A stretch of DNA of 64,000 bases, taken from Rana temporaria. Taxonomy: Eukaryota; Chordata; Amphibia; Anura; Ranidae. Below the pieces are notes generated by a model. That model was given only the letters and a program-made list of their open reading frames with translations. It made no database searches and was not told the origin of the DNA. Position 1 is the first letter of the stretch. Each line of letters starts with the position of its first letter. The position numbers and the translations under genes are program-made. The stretch spans positions 156,666,456 through 156,730,455 of the forward strand of contig NC_053494.1 in NCBI RefSeq assembly GCF_905171775.1, in the 5' to 3' direction. Below, piece after piece: positions 1 through 10,887 of this stretch.

Positions 1-484
1 GTACACGCGGTCGACGCAGTGAAGATACAACGTTTACGTTAGATTTGCGAAGTGTAAAGTTTCCCCTGCTATATGAGGGGCAACCAATGTAAAGTATGGC
101 CGTCGTTCCCGCGTCGAAATTTAAAAATTTACGTCGTTTGCGTAAGTCGTCCGTGAATGGGGCTGGACGCCATTTACATTCACGTCAAAACCAATGACGT
201 CCTTGCGACGTCATTTAGCGCAATGCACGTCGGGTAATTTTAGGTATGGCGCATGCGCAGTATGTTCGGCGCGGGAACGCGCCTAATTTAAATGCTCCAC
301 GCCCCCTACCCGGATCATTTGAATTAGGCGGGCCTGCGCCGGGGGATTTACGCTACGCCGCCGCAACTTTACAGGCAAGTTTTTTGTGAATAAAGCACTT
401 GCCTGTAAAACTTGCGGCGGCGTAACGTAAATGACATACTTTACGCCGCCGCAGTTTTGCGCAATTCTACGAGAATCTGGGCCT
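1..484 (-). mobile_element. Non-autonomous DNA transposon, GGGCCAGATTC family (left part cut by the window edge)
   Basis: It ends with GAGAATCTGGGCC at 484 and carries the internal GC-rich blocks seen in the full copies at 13821-14505 and 46991-47670 (near CGTCCGTGAATGG, GACGTCATT and GCATGCGCAGTA), in the opposite order. A palindrome built from ACTTACAGG/CCTGTAAA-type arms lies at about 350-420. No coding potential is visible. Confidence 0.75.
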
Positions 485-602
485 AAGTCTGTTAGTTTTC
501 AATTTCCTTTAACAGACCAAGCTGTCCAGCAAAAGTGTCGGTTAGAGGAGTGTGACAACCATCCAAACTATGGATTCACACGAAAAGGTTGTCAACAGTT
601 AA

Positions 603-1067
603 CCACTTAAAGACCGCCTAACGCCGATATACGTCGGCAGAATGGCATGGCTGGGCACAGGTACGTTGCCCTTTAAGTGTCCAGCCGTGGGTCGCGCGCG
701 CCGACGGCGGCGTGCTCGCGACCCGGTCTGAAGCTCCTTGACCGCGCCCGCCAGTTTATCGGCCTAAACTGAGGGAAAAAATATGTTTTATATATTTTTT
801 GGGGATATTTATTATAGCAAAAAGTAAAAAATATTGCATTTTTTTCAAAATTGTCGCTCTATTTTTGTTTATAGCGCAAAAAAAAACACTCCACAGAGGT
901 GATAAAATATCACCAAAAGAAAGCTCTATTTGTGGGTAAAAAAGGACGCCAATTTTATTTGGGAGCCACGTCGCACGACCGCGCAATTGTCAGTTAAAGC
1001 AACGCAGTGCCGAATCGCAAAAAGGAGCAAGGTCATTAACCTGCATAATGGTCTGGGTCTTAAGTGG
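603..1067 (+). mobile_element. TTAA-flanked element, CCACTTAAG family, internally deleted copy
   Basis: TTAA at 599-602 and again at 1068-1071 flank ends CCACTTAAAG and TCTTAAGTGG. The 3' half holds the family's marker blocks AAGAAAGCTCTATTTGTGGG and CGCACGACCGCGCAATTGTC, shared with the copies at 8.1, 9.7, 10.1, 11.4, 33.5 and 42.5 kb. The full family member is about 0.83-0.87 kb (42496-43323). TTAA duplications fit a piggyBac or Kolobok mobiliser; no transposase is present. Confidence 0.85.
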
Positions 1068-1149
1068 TTAACATGGTTCTAAAGGCTGAAGGTTTCTTTA
1101 TTTTTTTCCCCCAATACTTTTTATTGAAGTTTTTGCATTTATAAAATTC

Positions 1150-2297
1150 TATGCATGAAGATAAAAAACCCTTCACCCTAACTTTCGGCAGCTGCAGGCA
1201 TCATCCCGGTACCGTTGTTTAGAGCCGGCGATTGGCTATCCAGACATAACAACCGATGCAGCTAAAAGCCGCTCGGTTGTTATGCCGGAGGAGCAGGAGG
1301 GGACATCCCCCCTCTCCTGCCGCCTCTCGCTGCTCTGACCGGGCCTCCCCTCCCACCGGGGGACCTGATCCTCGGTCTGGCGCCTCCAGTGTCCAGGTGC
1401 AGACTGAAACTAAGCTGTAAACGGCTTTGATCCAGTCTCCGCAATGTAAACACGGAAGCGACGTCATGACGTCACTTCCGGATTTCTCGGCTGCCAATGG
1501 CGCCGGATTTAAAAAAGTACACAGTATTCAGAATCGCTGTTTTCGGCAATCTGAATACTTTGAAGTGCAAAGGAGGGATCTGGGGTCTTTTAGACCCCCG
1601 ATCCCCCCATAAAGAGTACCTGTCACCACCTATTACTGTTACAAGGAATGTTTACATTCCTTGTGACAGCAATAAAAGTGTTCAAAATGTAAAAAAATAT
1701 ATAAAAATAAATACAATAAATAAGAAAAAAATATATTTTAAAGCGCCCCCCTTCCCGCGAGCTTGCGCATACGGAAGTCGTGCCCGCATATGAAAGCGGT
1801 GTTCAAATCACACATGTGAGGTATCGCTGCGATCGTCAGAGCGAGAGCAATAATTCTAGCACTAGACCTCCTCTGTAACTCAAACCTGGTAACCGTAAAA
1901 AAAAAGTTTAAAGCGTCGCCTATGGAGATTTTTAGGTACCATAGTTTGTCGCCATTCCACGAGTGCGTGCAATTATAAAGCGTGACATGCTTGGTATCTA
2001 TTTACTCGGCGTAACATCATCTTTCACATCATGCAAAAAAATTGGGCTAACTTTACTTTTTCATTTTTTTTTAATTCATGAAAGTACATTTTTCCCAAAA
2101 AGTTGCGTTTGAAACACCGCCGCACAAATACCGTGTGACATAAAATATTGCAACAATCGCCATTTTATTCTCAAGATTTTCTGCTAAAAAAATATATATA
2201 ATGTTTGGGGGTTCTAAGTATTTTTCTAGCAAAAAATACGGATTTTAACTTGTAAACACCAAATGTCATAAATAGGCTTAGGCATGAAAGGGTTAAA
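1150..2297 (+). mobile_element. Degenerate copy related to the 33.5-35.8 kb element
   Basis: The stretch at about 1980-2230 (GGTATCTATTTACTCGGCGT, then CATCATGC and TTGGGCTAACTTTAC) is the reverse complement of 34366-34620 with scattered changes. The right end reads GCATGAAAGGGTTAA. The left half (1200-1800) contains GGCAGCTGCAGGCATCATCC and a GACGTCATGACGTC palindrome. The left end is unclear and the copy may be composite. Confidence 0.6.
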
Positions 2298-2476
2298 TTT
2301 CCCTAGAATATCACTTTAAATGTCCATTTTATGTAAAAATCGTGACTCCACGCCTAAGTTATAGTTATGTTTTCAACTCTACGTTTTAAGAAGGAAATTA
2401 TTGTTGTAAAAATCTTGGTGAAGTTGGTTTACTGTCTCCCCTAAACAGCCTGAAAATGTGGTGCTTCTGTCAGATC
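2298..2476. other. Short spacer, nothing recognised
   Basis: AT-rich sequence between two repeats, with no repeat ends or coding signal. Confidence 0.4.
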
Positions 2477-2479
2477 TGA

Positions 2480-2722
2480 GGCCTCGTACACACGGCCGAG
2501 GAACTCGACGTGCCAAACACATCGAGTTCCTCGGCGACTTCAGGGATAAAGCCGCCGAGGAGCTCGGCGGGCCGCCTTCTCCCATAGAACAACGAGGAAA
2601 TAGAGAACATGTTCTCTATTTTCTCGACGAGTTCCTCGGCGGCTCCATCGGGCCAAAAGTGTACAGACGACAGAGTTTCTTGGCAGAATTCTGCCGAGAA
2701 ACTCTGTCGTGTGTACGAGGCC
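2480..2722. mobile_element. Palindromic MITE, GGCCTCGTACACACGG ends (Harbinger-like)
   Basis: The termini GGCCTCGTACACACG and CGTGTGTACGAGGCC are inverted repeats. The inner arms are built from CGAGGAACTCGACG-type and AACTCTGTCGTG-type motifs. The flanks are TGA and TCA, so a clean target duplication is not seen. It is closely related to 4620-4891. Open frames on both strands here are a consequence of the palindrome. Confidence 0.8.
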
Positions 2723-2978
2723 TCATACGACATTTGCTCATCAGCTGGCAGCAAATCCTGTTATTTTCTGGGAAGGGCTGACGCTCTGGAAAGCTACTTC
2801 CTTGATTGAAATGTTAAATCATTCACTTGTGACAGAATCAGAAATGGTCCATGTCCGTGTTTTCCAGCTCCAGTCCTCAAGGAGCACTAACAAGTCTTGT
2901 TTTCCAGATTTCAAGGCACTTTCATAGCTGCTTCATTAGACACAGTTCTGTTCTGTCTGCTGCTTCATTCTTCTGCTA
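2723..2978. other. Spacer without recognised features
   Basis: Unique-looking sequence; no gene or repeat end identified. Confidence 0.4.
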
Positions 2979-2989
2979 TAAGCATGATT

Positions 2990-4485
2990 AGAGTTGCCAC
3001 CTGTCCAGGATTCACCCGGACAGTTCGGGTTTGGAATCATACCTCCGGGTTTCAGAAAGCCTGAAACCCGGACACATAATTCAGACTGGACTATGGCTTC
3101 CCAGCAGGGTTGCTGGCTGCAGTTGTCTAATCTGAGAGTGTCTGTTACACGCTTTCACACTGCCCAAAGCCAGCACTAACAACCCCCCCCGAAAACACAT
3201 ACACAGACAGGAGAAGAGAGGGAGCGATCTGCGCCTCTTCCCCCCACCCCCACCCCTCTGTGTCTGCCCACATTCCAATTCCCGGCACTGTGCCTCAGAA
3301 AAGGAAAGTTGGGGCTGGAAATTTGAAGTCCAGCAGCTTCAGATACATCTGGATGAGTGGTGCTGACTGCCAAGGGGTGAGTGAGCTCACCATCCATCCC
3401 TGTCTGTGACTGAAGACTCACCCTTCTATCTCCTGCCTCTGAGTAAGTGCACTAAGTTAAATCAGGGTTCTCAGAGCACCCCTTACATCAGAGTTCACTT
3501 TTACACCAGAGACCACAGTGTTCCCCTTACATCAGAGTCTTCTCCGTACATCAGAGTTCTCAGTGTTCCCCTTACATTAGAGTCTTCTCCGTACATCAGA
3601 GTTCTCAGTGTTCCCCTTACATTAGAGTCTTCTCCGTACATCAGAGTTCTCAGTGTTCCCCTTACATCAGAGTCTTCTCCGTACATCCGAGTTCTCAGTG
3701 TTCCACATACATCAGAGTCTTCTCCGTACATCAGAGTTCTCAGTGTTCCCCTTACATCAGAGTCTTCTCCGTACATCAGAGTTCTCAGTGTTCCCCTTAC
3801 ATCAGAGTCTTCTCCGTACATCAGAGTTCTCAGTGTTCCCCCTTACATCAGAGTCTTCTCCGTACATCAGAGTTCTCAGTGTTCCCCATACATCAGAGTC
3901 TTCTCCGTACATCAGAGTTCTCAGTGTTCCCCTTACATCAGAGTCTTCTCCGTACATCAGAGTTCTCAGTGTTCCCCTTACATCAGAGTCTTCTCTGTAC
4001 ATCAGAGTTCTCAGTGTTCCCCTTACATCAGAGTCTTCTCCGTACATCCGAGTTCTCAGTGTTCCCCCTTACATCAGAGTCTTCTCCGTACATCAGAGTT
4101 CTCAGTGTTGCCCTTACATCAGAGTCTTCTCCGTACTTCAGAGTTCTCAGTGTTCCCCCTTACATCAGAGTCTTCTCCGTACATCAGAGTTTTTAGTGTT
4201 CCCCTTTAAATTAAGGTTCCCAGAGCATCCCTTATGTTAGAGGTCCCAGAGTTCTCCCTTACATCAGTCTGCAGACTCCCCTCTTACAGTGAAAGGGAAC
4301 TCTGCGATTTCAGATGTAAAAGGGGAACTCTGTGGACTCTGATGTAAAGGGGGAGTCTCGTTCTTAACTTCATATGGTTAAAAATGTTATTTAATAGCAA
4401 AATATATGTATAGTTTATACTATATATATAAAAAAAAATTTGTGCTCCGCTAAAGTGTTCAGGTTTGAAGAAAAGGTGGCAAACC
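2990..4485. mobile_element. DNA transposon with an 11-bp target duplication and an internal minisatellite
   Basis: TAAGCATGATT is present at 2979-2989 and 4486-4496 as an exact 11-bp direct repeat. The element begins AGAGTTGCCACCTG and ends AGGTGGCAAACC, giving a short inverted TTGCCACCT terminus. Next to the left end is a hairpin, CTGTCC then CGGACAG. A 45-bp minisatellite fills 3487-4203. TSDs of 9-11 bp are typical of Mutator-like elements, but no transposase is present, so the superfamily is a guess. The 28248-28998 element has a very similar start and architecture. Confidence 0.75.
3487..4203. repeat. Minisatellite, about 45-bp unit, roughly 16 copies
   Basis: Each unit alternates CATCAGAGTCTTCTCCGTA and CATCAGAGTTCTCAGTG followed by TTCCCCTTA. 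Most units are 45 bp, a multiple of three, so long frames stay open on both strands. Occasional 46-bp units shift the frame. Degenerate relatives of the unit continue to about 4360. The repeated peptides in these frames (SSPYIRV-type) are not evidence of a protein. Confidence 0.95.
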
Positions 4486-4619
4486 TAAGCATGATTCACT
4501 TGTGACAAGTTTTCCGAGACCAAGAGAAAATTATGACAGGGGAGGGAGACTCAGTCCTGATCCTGTGTGTTGTGCAGAGGGGGGGTCCCTTCCCTTCCCT
4601 TTCCTCAAATAAGCTCTCA

Positions 4620-4891
4620 GGCCCCGTACACACGACAGAGTTTCTCGGCAGAATTCACCGAGAAACTCGGTCAAAACCCGGATTCTGCCGAGAAACTCTG
4701 TCGTCTGTACAGTTTTGGCTCGATGGAGCCGCCGAGGAGCTCGACGAGAAAATAGAGAACATGTTCTCTATTTTCTCGTTGTTCTATGGGAGAAGGCGTC
4801 CCGCCGAGCTCCTCGGCGGCTTCATCCCAGAACTCGACGAGGAACTCGACGTGCCAAGCACGTCGAGTTCCTCGGCCGTGTGTACGGGGCC
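4620..4891. mobile_element. Palindromic MITE, GGCCCCGTACACACG ends, TCA duplication
   Basis: TCA at 4617-4619 and 4892-4894 flanks termini GGCCCCGTACACACG and CGTGTGTACGGGGCC. The inner arms match the 2480-2722 copy (CGAGGAACTCGACGTGCC and AGAGAACATGTTCTCT). Confidence 0.85.
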
Positions 4892-4894
4892 TCA

Positions 4895-5868
4895 GAGGTC
4901 TCCCCACTGAGCTCTGCACAGTGTAACTTCAGCTCCTTGTTTTCTGACAGCTCAGACAAGCTTTACACATTTTGCACTTGAACATATGTAGAGTGCAGAT
5001 AAACAGGTACCACTGTAGGAGGATCTGTTTAATCTCTGTGTATCATAGGTTAAAGCCTGTCCAGGAGTCTTCCCACTACAGTATTGCATATTTTGTAGAT
5101 CTCTTCAGATTCACTCCTTCCTGCCCAACTTCTTCTGACTCTTTTCTCGTGAACACTTCATTATTCTGTACAATTATTATTATTATTATTATTGTCTCTC
5201 TGGACAATTCTAAGTTACGGGGGTAGAAGGGCTGGTCCAAACAGCAGCTTTCCCATTGTTTGTAGGGTTCCTTGAAAGATATCTAAGCTATGCGGAGGCA
5301 TATGGAGATGCCAACTATAACATCCCCCGACAGTTTAATGCGCTGTACTCACTACAGATACACTTCTATATAACAAGAAAACAAGTCCCAGTGGGTTGAA
5401 CAAAAACACACATGATGTGCCCCCCCTCCCCCTCTTGTTCTATTGTATTCAGACAGCAGGGACAAAACCCACACACCCAACCCCACCTCGCCCATCCGTC
5501 AGAATACACAGATCAACACTTGCAGTCATTGGCTGCAAGAGCTGATCAAACGTTGGTTTTCCAGGAGGATCGTCCAAAAGCAGTGCATACGTACCAAAAG
5601 TCATCCGGTTCCTCCTGAGCCGCGCACATTTTGGTATGTATGTGCCGAACTTAACTTGTCTTCTTAACACAACACCCCATGCTGTGTGAACATTAATCTG
5701 TGTTTCACTTAAAGCTACTAATACACAGCAGTGTGGCTCCTAGTTCCAGGACTGTAGTGTCACTAACAGCACTGATCTCACACTCGGGAACCCCCTGCTG
5801 CCTCAGCTGTCACTGTGCCCCATACAGACAGGGGTACACTGACAGCAGCAGCCAGCAGATTGTAACTA
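4895..5868. other. Mostly unrecognised; short ATT microsatellite and a small inverted repeat
   Basis: (ATT)n lies at 5172-5193. Near 5590-5640 CGTACCAAAA and TTTTGGTATG face each other, which may be a small foldback fragment. No coding exon could be supported. Confidence 0.4.
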
Positions 5869-5871
5869 TTA

Positions 5872-6291
5872 TGCCGCGTACACACGATCGGTCAAACCGA
5901 TGAGAACGGTCTGATGAACCGTTTTCATCAGACCAAACCGATCGTGTGTGGGCCCCATCGGTTATTTATCCATAGGTTAAAAAAAAAGCAATCTTGTTTT
6001 AAATTTAACCGATAAATACCTAACCGATAGAATAAAACCGATCGTTAGTAGGCACAACCATCGGTTAAAAATCCACGCATGCTCAGAATCAAGTCAACGC
6101 ATGCTTTGAAGCATTGAACTTCATTTTTTTCAGCACGTCGTTGGGTTTTACGTCACCGCGTTCTGACACGATCGTTTTTTTAACCGATGGTGTGTAGGCG
6201 TGACGGACCATCAGTCAGCTTCATCAGTTAACCGATGAAAACGGTCCATCAGACCGTTCTCATCGGATGGACCGATCGTGTGTACGCGGCA
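5872..6291. mobile_element. Harbinger-like MITE, TTA duplication
   Basis: TTA at 5869-5871 and 6292-6294 flanks TGCCGCGTACACACGATCGG and its inverted copy. Subterminal blocks CCGATGAGAACGGTCTGATG and GTGTGTGGGCCC recur in the 12.2, 44.9 and 58.2 kb copies. There is no coding capacity. The 3-bp TWA duplication is the reason for the Harbinger label. Confidence 0.88.
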
Positions 6292-6294
6292 TTA

Positions 6295-7047
6295 GGCTTT
6301 ATGCACACAAGCATTTTATTAGCTGAAAAAGTGCTAGAAAAAAAGTGCTGGATGAAAAATGCTGACAATTGGCGGCATTTTTGTTCCAGTTTGTAGTAGC
6401 GTTTTAATAGATTTTAGGCTCTATGCACACTAGCATTTTTTATTTTATTTTTTGCTCCTAGAAGCTAAATAGTGTTATCCTATGTGTCCATTCACAGTAC
6501 TTTAGGCTACTGTTTTTTTTGAGCTTCAGCGTCTAGGAGCAGAATTTTATTTTTTTTATAGAGTTTTTTGGAGCGTTGTTTCCAGCAGAAAGAAATGCTG
6601 AATGCTCCTAAATGCTTCCGAGTGCTACTAAAATGCTCCTAACAGCTTGCTTTAGCTTTTTTTTTTCTTATGTACTATAAAAACGCTAATAAAATGCTAA
6701 TGCTCCTAAAAGCTTCTAAAACTACTAAATTGCTTCCAGGAAGCTGACACAAAAATGCTATTATCAGCATTAGCATTTTATTTGTTTTTTTACAGTACAT
6801 AAAAAAAAAAAAAAAATAAGCTGTTGGGAGCAGTTGGGTAGTACTTAGATGCACTTAGGAGGAGCATTCAGTGTTTTTTTCTGCAGGAAAAATGCTCCAA
6901 AAAACTCTATAAAAATGTTTTTTTCTGCTCCTAGATGCTGAAGCTTAAAAATGCTAATATCCTAAAGTAGGATAACACTATTTATGTTCTGGAAGCAGAA
7001 GAAAATGCAAATAAAAGCTTCTGGGAGCTTAAAAACCATAGTGTGCA
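6295..7047. mobile_element. Long foldback element (ATGCACAC ends) plus a 5' partial copy
   Basis: ATGCACACTAG at about 6423 and TAGTGTGCAT at 7039-7048 are inverted ends. The arms of roughly 300 bp pair through blocks such as AGTGTTATCCTA and TAGGATAACACT. The inside is made of degenerate AATGCTCCTAA-type motifs. 6295-6411 looks like a fragment of a second copy starting TTTATGCACACAAGC. Confidence 0.7.
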
Positions 7048-7051
7048 TTAA

Positions 7052-7555
7052 AGGAACACTAAAGGCAAGATTTTTTTGAGGTAAAATAACAAACATGTTA
7101 TACTTACCTCCACTGTGCAGCTCGTTTTGCACAGAGTGTCCCCTAACCCTTCTGGGGTCCCTCTGCAGCTTTCTCGGCTCCTCCTCGCAAAAGCTTTCCA
7201 CCTTCATGCGAGCTCCCGTGAAAGTGAAAGCTTTTGCGAGCGCACTCCCGTGATACAGCGGTGGCCATAGCCGCTGACTGTATCACTCGGCCCCGCCCGC
7301 CCGGCGCGCCGCATCATCCGCTGTGATTGACAGCAGCGCCAGCCAATGGCTGCGCTGCTATCAATCCGCCCAGCCTAGCCAATCAACGGCCAGGCTGGGA
7401 ACCGAACAGGATGATGAGGACGCTCCCGGGACTTTCGAGGGGCAAGGTAAGTAAAACGGGGGCTCGGGGGGGGGGGGGGGCGGTGCTGTCAGATGTTTTT
7501 TTACCTTAACGCATAGGATGCATTAAGGTAAAAAAAGTTTACCTTTACAATACCT
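7052..7555. mobile_element. TTAA-flanked element, AGGAACACTAAAGG type
   Basis: TTAA at 7048-7051 and 7556-7559 flanks the element. The internal AACAAACATGTTATACTTACCT is shared with 46229-46658 (and in part 50352-50622). A GC-rich centre holds CAGCCAATGGC-type motifs and a G-tract at 7467-7481. Confidence 0.75.
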
Positions 7556-7559
7556 TTAA

Positions 7560-7731
7560 GAGCCTAAGGGTCCTTTCAGACATGCGATTCCTTTCATATC
7601 CACTTGCTCAGCGGGGATCGCTCCGCTGATCCCTGTGCTCCATGACCGCGCCCGCGGGACCCGTGGACCCGATCGCTGCCGGTGTCCCGCGATCGGGTCA
7701 CAGAGCTGATAAACGGCGAGAGGTAAGTGTG
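7560..7731. repeat. Fragment of a foldback repeat
   Basis: GGGTCCTTTCAGACATGCG resembles the left end of the TTTCACAC-type foldback elements in this window, but no matching right end is found before the next element. Confidence 0.35.
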
Positions 7732-8118
7732 AGGCTCCATTCACACGAATGCGTTTTTTGATGCATTTTGCAGAAATGCAATGAAATTTTTAAACATGGT
7801 TTCCTATGGAACATGTTCACAGCACTGCTTTTTTTGTGCCTCTGTGTTTTTGGAAAGGGTCGGGGACTTTTTTTCCAGCAAAAAGCAGCATTTTGCATGT
7901 AATAGAATTCAATGGACCTGCATCAAAAACGCAAGTACCGCATTTTTACCGCAATGCTGCTGCGATTTTTACGGCGATTTTGCCACCATTTGCAGTTTGT
8001 GGTTTTTTTTTTAAACCTGTTTATAGCTGGTTGTTAAAGTAAATGTAAAAAAAAAATTGCCGGCTAAAAAAAAAAAAAAAAAGCTGAAAAGCAACATGCA
8101 TAGGTGTAAATCGAGCCT
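7732..8118. mobile_element. Foldback element, AGGCTCCATTCACAC ends
   Basis: AGGCTCCATTCACAC and GTGTAAATCGAGCCT are the imperfect inverted ends. The interior has GCATTTTTGC-type and polyadenine tracts. No coding capacity. Confidence 0.6.
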
Positions 8119-8873
8119 GAACGAACCTCTCCCCGTGCTTTCTAGTGAGCCTGTCACTGATCGTCTGTTCCCTGTCATAGGGAACGACGATCAGTGATGT
8201 CACACGCCCAGCCACGCCCCCTACAGTAAGGAACACACATTAGGGCACACTTAACCCCTTTAGCGCCCCCTACAGGTTAACCCCCTCACTGCCAGTGTAA
8301 TTTTCACAGTAATCAGTGCATTTTTATAGCACTGCTGTAAAAATGACAATGGTCCCAAAATAGTGTCAAAAGTGTCCGATGTGTCCGCCATAACGTCGCA
8401 GCCATGATAAAAATCGCTGATCGCCGCCATTACTAGTAAAAAAAACTATTAATAAAAATGCCATAAAACTATCCCCTATTTTGTAAACGCTATAACTTTC
8501 GCACAAACCAATCAATAAACGCTTATTGCGATTTTTTTACCAAAAATATGTAGAAGAATACGTATCGGACTAAACTGAGGATAAAAAAAAAGTTTTTTAT
8601 ATATTTTTGGGGGATGTTAATTATAGCAAAAAGTAAAAAATATTGCATTTTTTTTAAATTGACGCTCTATTTTTGTTTATAGCGCAAAAAATAAAAAACA
8701 CAGAGGTTATCAAATACCACCAAAAGAAAGCTCTATTTGTGGGAAAAAAGGACGTCAATTTTGTTTGGGAGCCATGTCGCACGACCGTGCAATTGTCAGT
8801 TAAAGCGACGCAGGGCGGAATCGGAGTAGCCTGGTCCTTTAGCTGCATAATGGTCCAGGGCTTAAGTGGTTAA
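8119..8873 (+). mobile_element. CCACTTAAG-family TTAA element, 5'-truncated
   Basis: The right end is CTTAAGTGG then TTAA at 8870-8873. It contains the family blocks TGACAATGGTCCCAAAATAG, CGCCGCCATTACTAGTAA-like sequence and GCTCTATTTGTGGG. The left TTAA end is missing. Confidence 0.8.
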
Positions 8874-8945
8874 TATACTTATTGGGATTTTTTTTACGAA
8901 AACATGTAGCAGAATACATTTTGGCCTAAATTTATAAAGAATTTT

Positions 8946-9631
8946 GGGCCTGATCCTCAAAAGGGATACGCCGGTGTATCTACTGATACGCCGTCGTATC
9001 CCTGTTTCTATCTTTGGAACTGATCCACAGAATCAGTTTCACATAGATAGGCAGAAGATCCAACATGTGTAAGGGACTTACACTGTCGGATCTTAGGATG
9101 CAGTACCGCAGCCGCCGCTGGGGGCATTTCTCGTTGAAATGCCGCTTCGGGTATGCAAATTAGCACTTACGGAGATCCACGAAGCTTTTACGCTTAGTTT
9201 CTTCTCCGTAAGTATTAGTTTGCTGTCGCAAAATTAGGGCTACTTTTGCAAGGCCTAAACTGTTTACACCTTGTAAAAGTAGACCCTTCTACCCCACGTC
9301 GCTGTCAGTTTTTTTTTTTTTTCCCCGCCGCAACTCTTTTTTTTTACGCCCGTTGCGATTCTCAAAACCTGGCGCAACGTAAAACCGCGCAAAGCACGTT
9401 GAGAAAATGACGTCGGGAGCATGCGCAGTACGTCCGGCGCGGGAGCGCGCCTAATTTAAATGGGACTCGCCCCATTAAATTAGGAACGCCTTGCGCCGGA
9501 CGGATTTAAGTTACACCGCTCAAAATTTCTAGGTAAGTGCTTTGTGGATCGGGCACTTAGGTAGAGATTTTGCGGCGGTGTAACTTAAATAGGAAAAATT
9601 ACGTTGCGCCGGGTTTTTGTGGATTAGGCCC
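8946..9631. mobile_element. GGGCC-ended element inserted in a CCACTTAAG-family copy
   Basis: It begins GGGCCTGATCC and ends GGATTAGGCCC. Internal blocks AGCATGCGCAGTACGTCCG and GCGGCGGTGTAACTTAAAT relate it to the copies at 1, 13.8 and 47 kb. TTT on both sides may be the target duplication. Confidence 0.75.
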
Positions 9632-9665
9632 TTTGATTTTATTGTATATGTTTTATAACAGAGAG

Positions 9666-9667
<2 letters not shown>

Positions 9668-9721
<54 letters not shown>
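9668..9721. repeat. (TA)n microsatellite
   Basis: About 26 uninterrupted TA dinucleotides, located inside the interrupted CCACTTAAG-family copy. Confidence 0.98.
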
Positions 9722-9725
<4 letters not shown>

Positions 9726-9945
9726 TTATTTATTTTTGACATTTGTGGTCTTTTTTTTATTTATAGAAAAAACCTTGGAGTGATTAAATACTACCAAAAG
9801 AAAGCTCTATTTGTGTGAAAATTTGTTATAAATTTATTTTGGGTACGCCATTACATTTGTCAGTTAAAGTAGCGCAATGCTGAATAGCAAAAAAAAAAAG
9901 TCTGGTCAAGGGATCGGGTAAAACCTTCCGAAGGTCAAGTGGTTA

Positions 9946-10119
9946 AAAACAGTGTAAACATTATTTTGGTAAACACATTATTAATAGAGTTGTTATCAAT
10001 TTAACAGACTGCTAAATTTGGTCTGGGAATCTAGGTCTGATGGCGAAAAGATCTAATAGTTACACACTAATAAAATGTTATACATTATATACATTATTTA
10101 CTTAAATGATGGATTCTCT
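9946..10119. other. AT-rich spacer, nothing recognised
   Basis: No repeat ends or coding signal seen. Confidence 0.4.
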
Positions 10120-10123
10120 TTAA

Positions 10124-10425
10124 CCACTTAAGGACCGCTTATATATGTTTTATATATGTTTTTGGGGGATATCTATTATAGCAAAAAGTAAAAAATATTT
10201 TTTTCAAAATTGTCGCTCTGTTTTTGTTTATAGCACAAAAAATAAAAACCGCAGAGGTGATTAAATACCACCAAAAGAAAGCTCTATTTGTGGGAAAAAA
10301 AGGACGCCAATTTTGTTTGGGAGCCACGTCGCACGACCGCGCAATTGTCAGTTAAAGCGACGCAGTGCCGAATTGCAAAAAGGGGCCTGGTCTTTTACCT
10401 GTATTTTGATCCGGGTCTTAAGTGG
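10124..10425 (+). mobile_element. CCACTTAAG-family TTAA element, short deletion derivative
   Basis: TTAA at 10120-10123 and 10426-10429 flanks CCACTTAAGGACC and TCTTAAGTGG. Only the ends and the AAAGAAAGCTCTATTTGTGG block remain. Confidence 0.88.
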
Positions 10426-10429
10426 TTAA

Positions 10430-10883
10430 AGGATCACTAAAGGAATTTTTTTTTTTTTAGCTAAATAGCTTCCTTTACCTTACTGCAGTACTGGTTTCAT
10501 GTCCTCATTGTTCGTTTTTGCTTTGAAGTTGCTGTAATTCTGCTGTGATCTCCACACTTCCTGGTTGCCTGTTTCCTTATAACCACAGTACTGGGAGCTT
10601 TTCACTGTGGTCTAAGCTGTCATTACTGTGTGTCTAAAACTTAACAGAACCAATCAGATTCATTTTAAAAACAAAACACTGCCCTGGATTTGTTTGTTTT
10701 TGTTCTGTGTGTCTCTCTAGTTCACAGGAACATGAAACAAGTTTAAAAACGAAAGTGAAACTGCAGGCACATTATATGATTGAATTTAATCTGTCATTTT
10801 TAAAAGGAATCAGTTAACTTGTATGTCTCTATATCCTGTAAACAGTCATTTCAGCAAACAAAATGTTTTCCTTTAGTGACCCT
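10430..10883. mobile_element. TTAA-flanked element, AGGATCACTAAAGG ends
   Basis: The left TTAA (10426-10429) is the same one that closes the preceding element; the right TTAA is at 10884-10887. The ends AGGATCACTAAAGG and CCTTTAGTGACCCT are inverted. A short duplication, CCTTTAAGGGTAGA, follows. Confidence 0.78.
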
Positions 10884-10887
10884 TTAA

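Larger units (their letters stand above)
8874..9945 (+). mobile_element. Second CCACTTAAG-family copy, split by another transposon and by a TA tract
   Basis: 8874-8945 holds the family block around ATGTAGCAGAATACA. The copy resumes after 9631 and ends with GGTCAAGTGGTTAA at 9945. In between sit the GGGCC-ended element (8946-9631) and (TA)n at 9668-9721. Confidence 0.7.

Noticed and set aside
3406..4240. Frames of 195-267 codons with SSPYIRV-type repeats
   Set aside because: The unit is 45 bp, so open frames are a numerical by-product; the array is inside a transposon.
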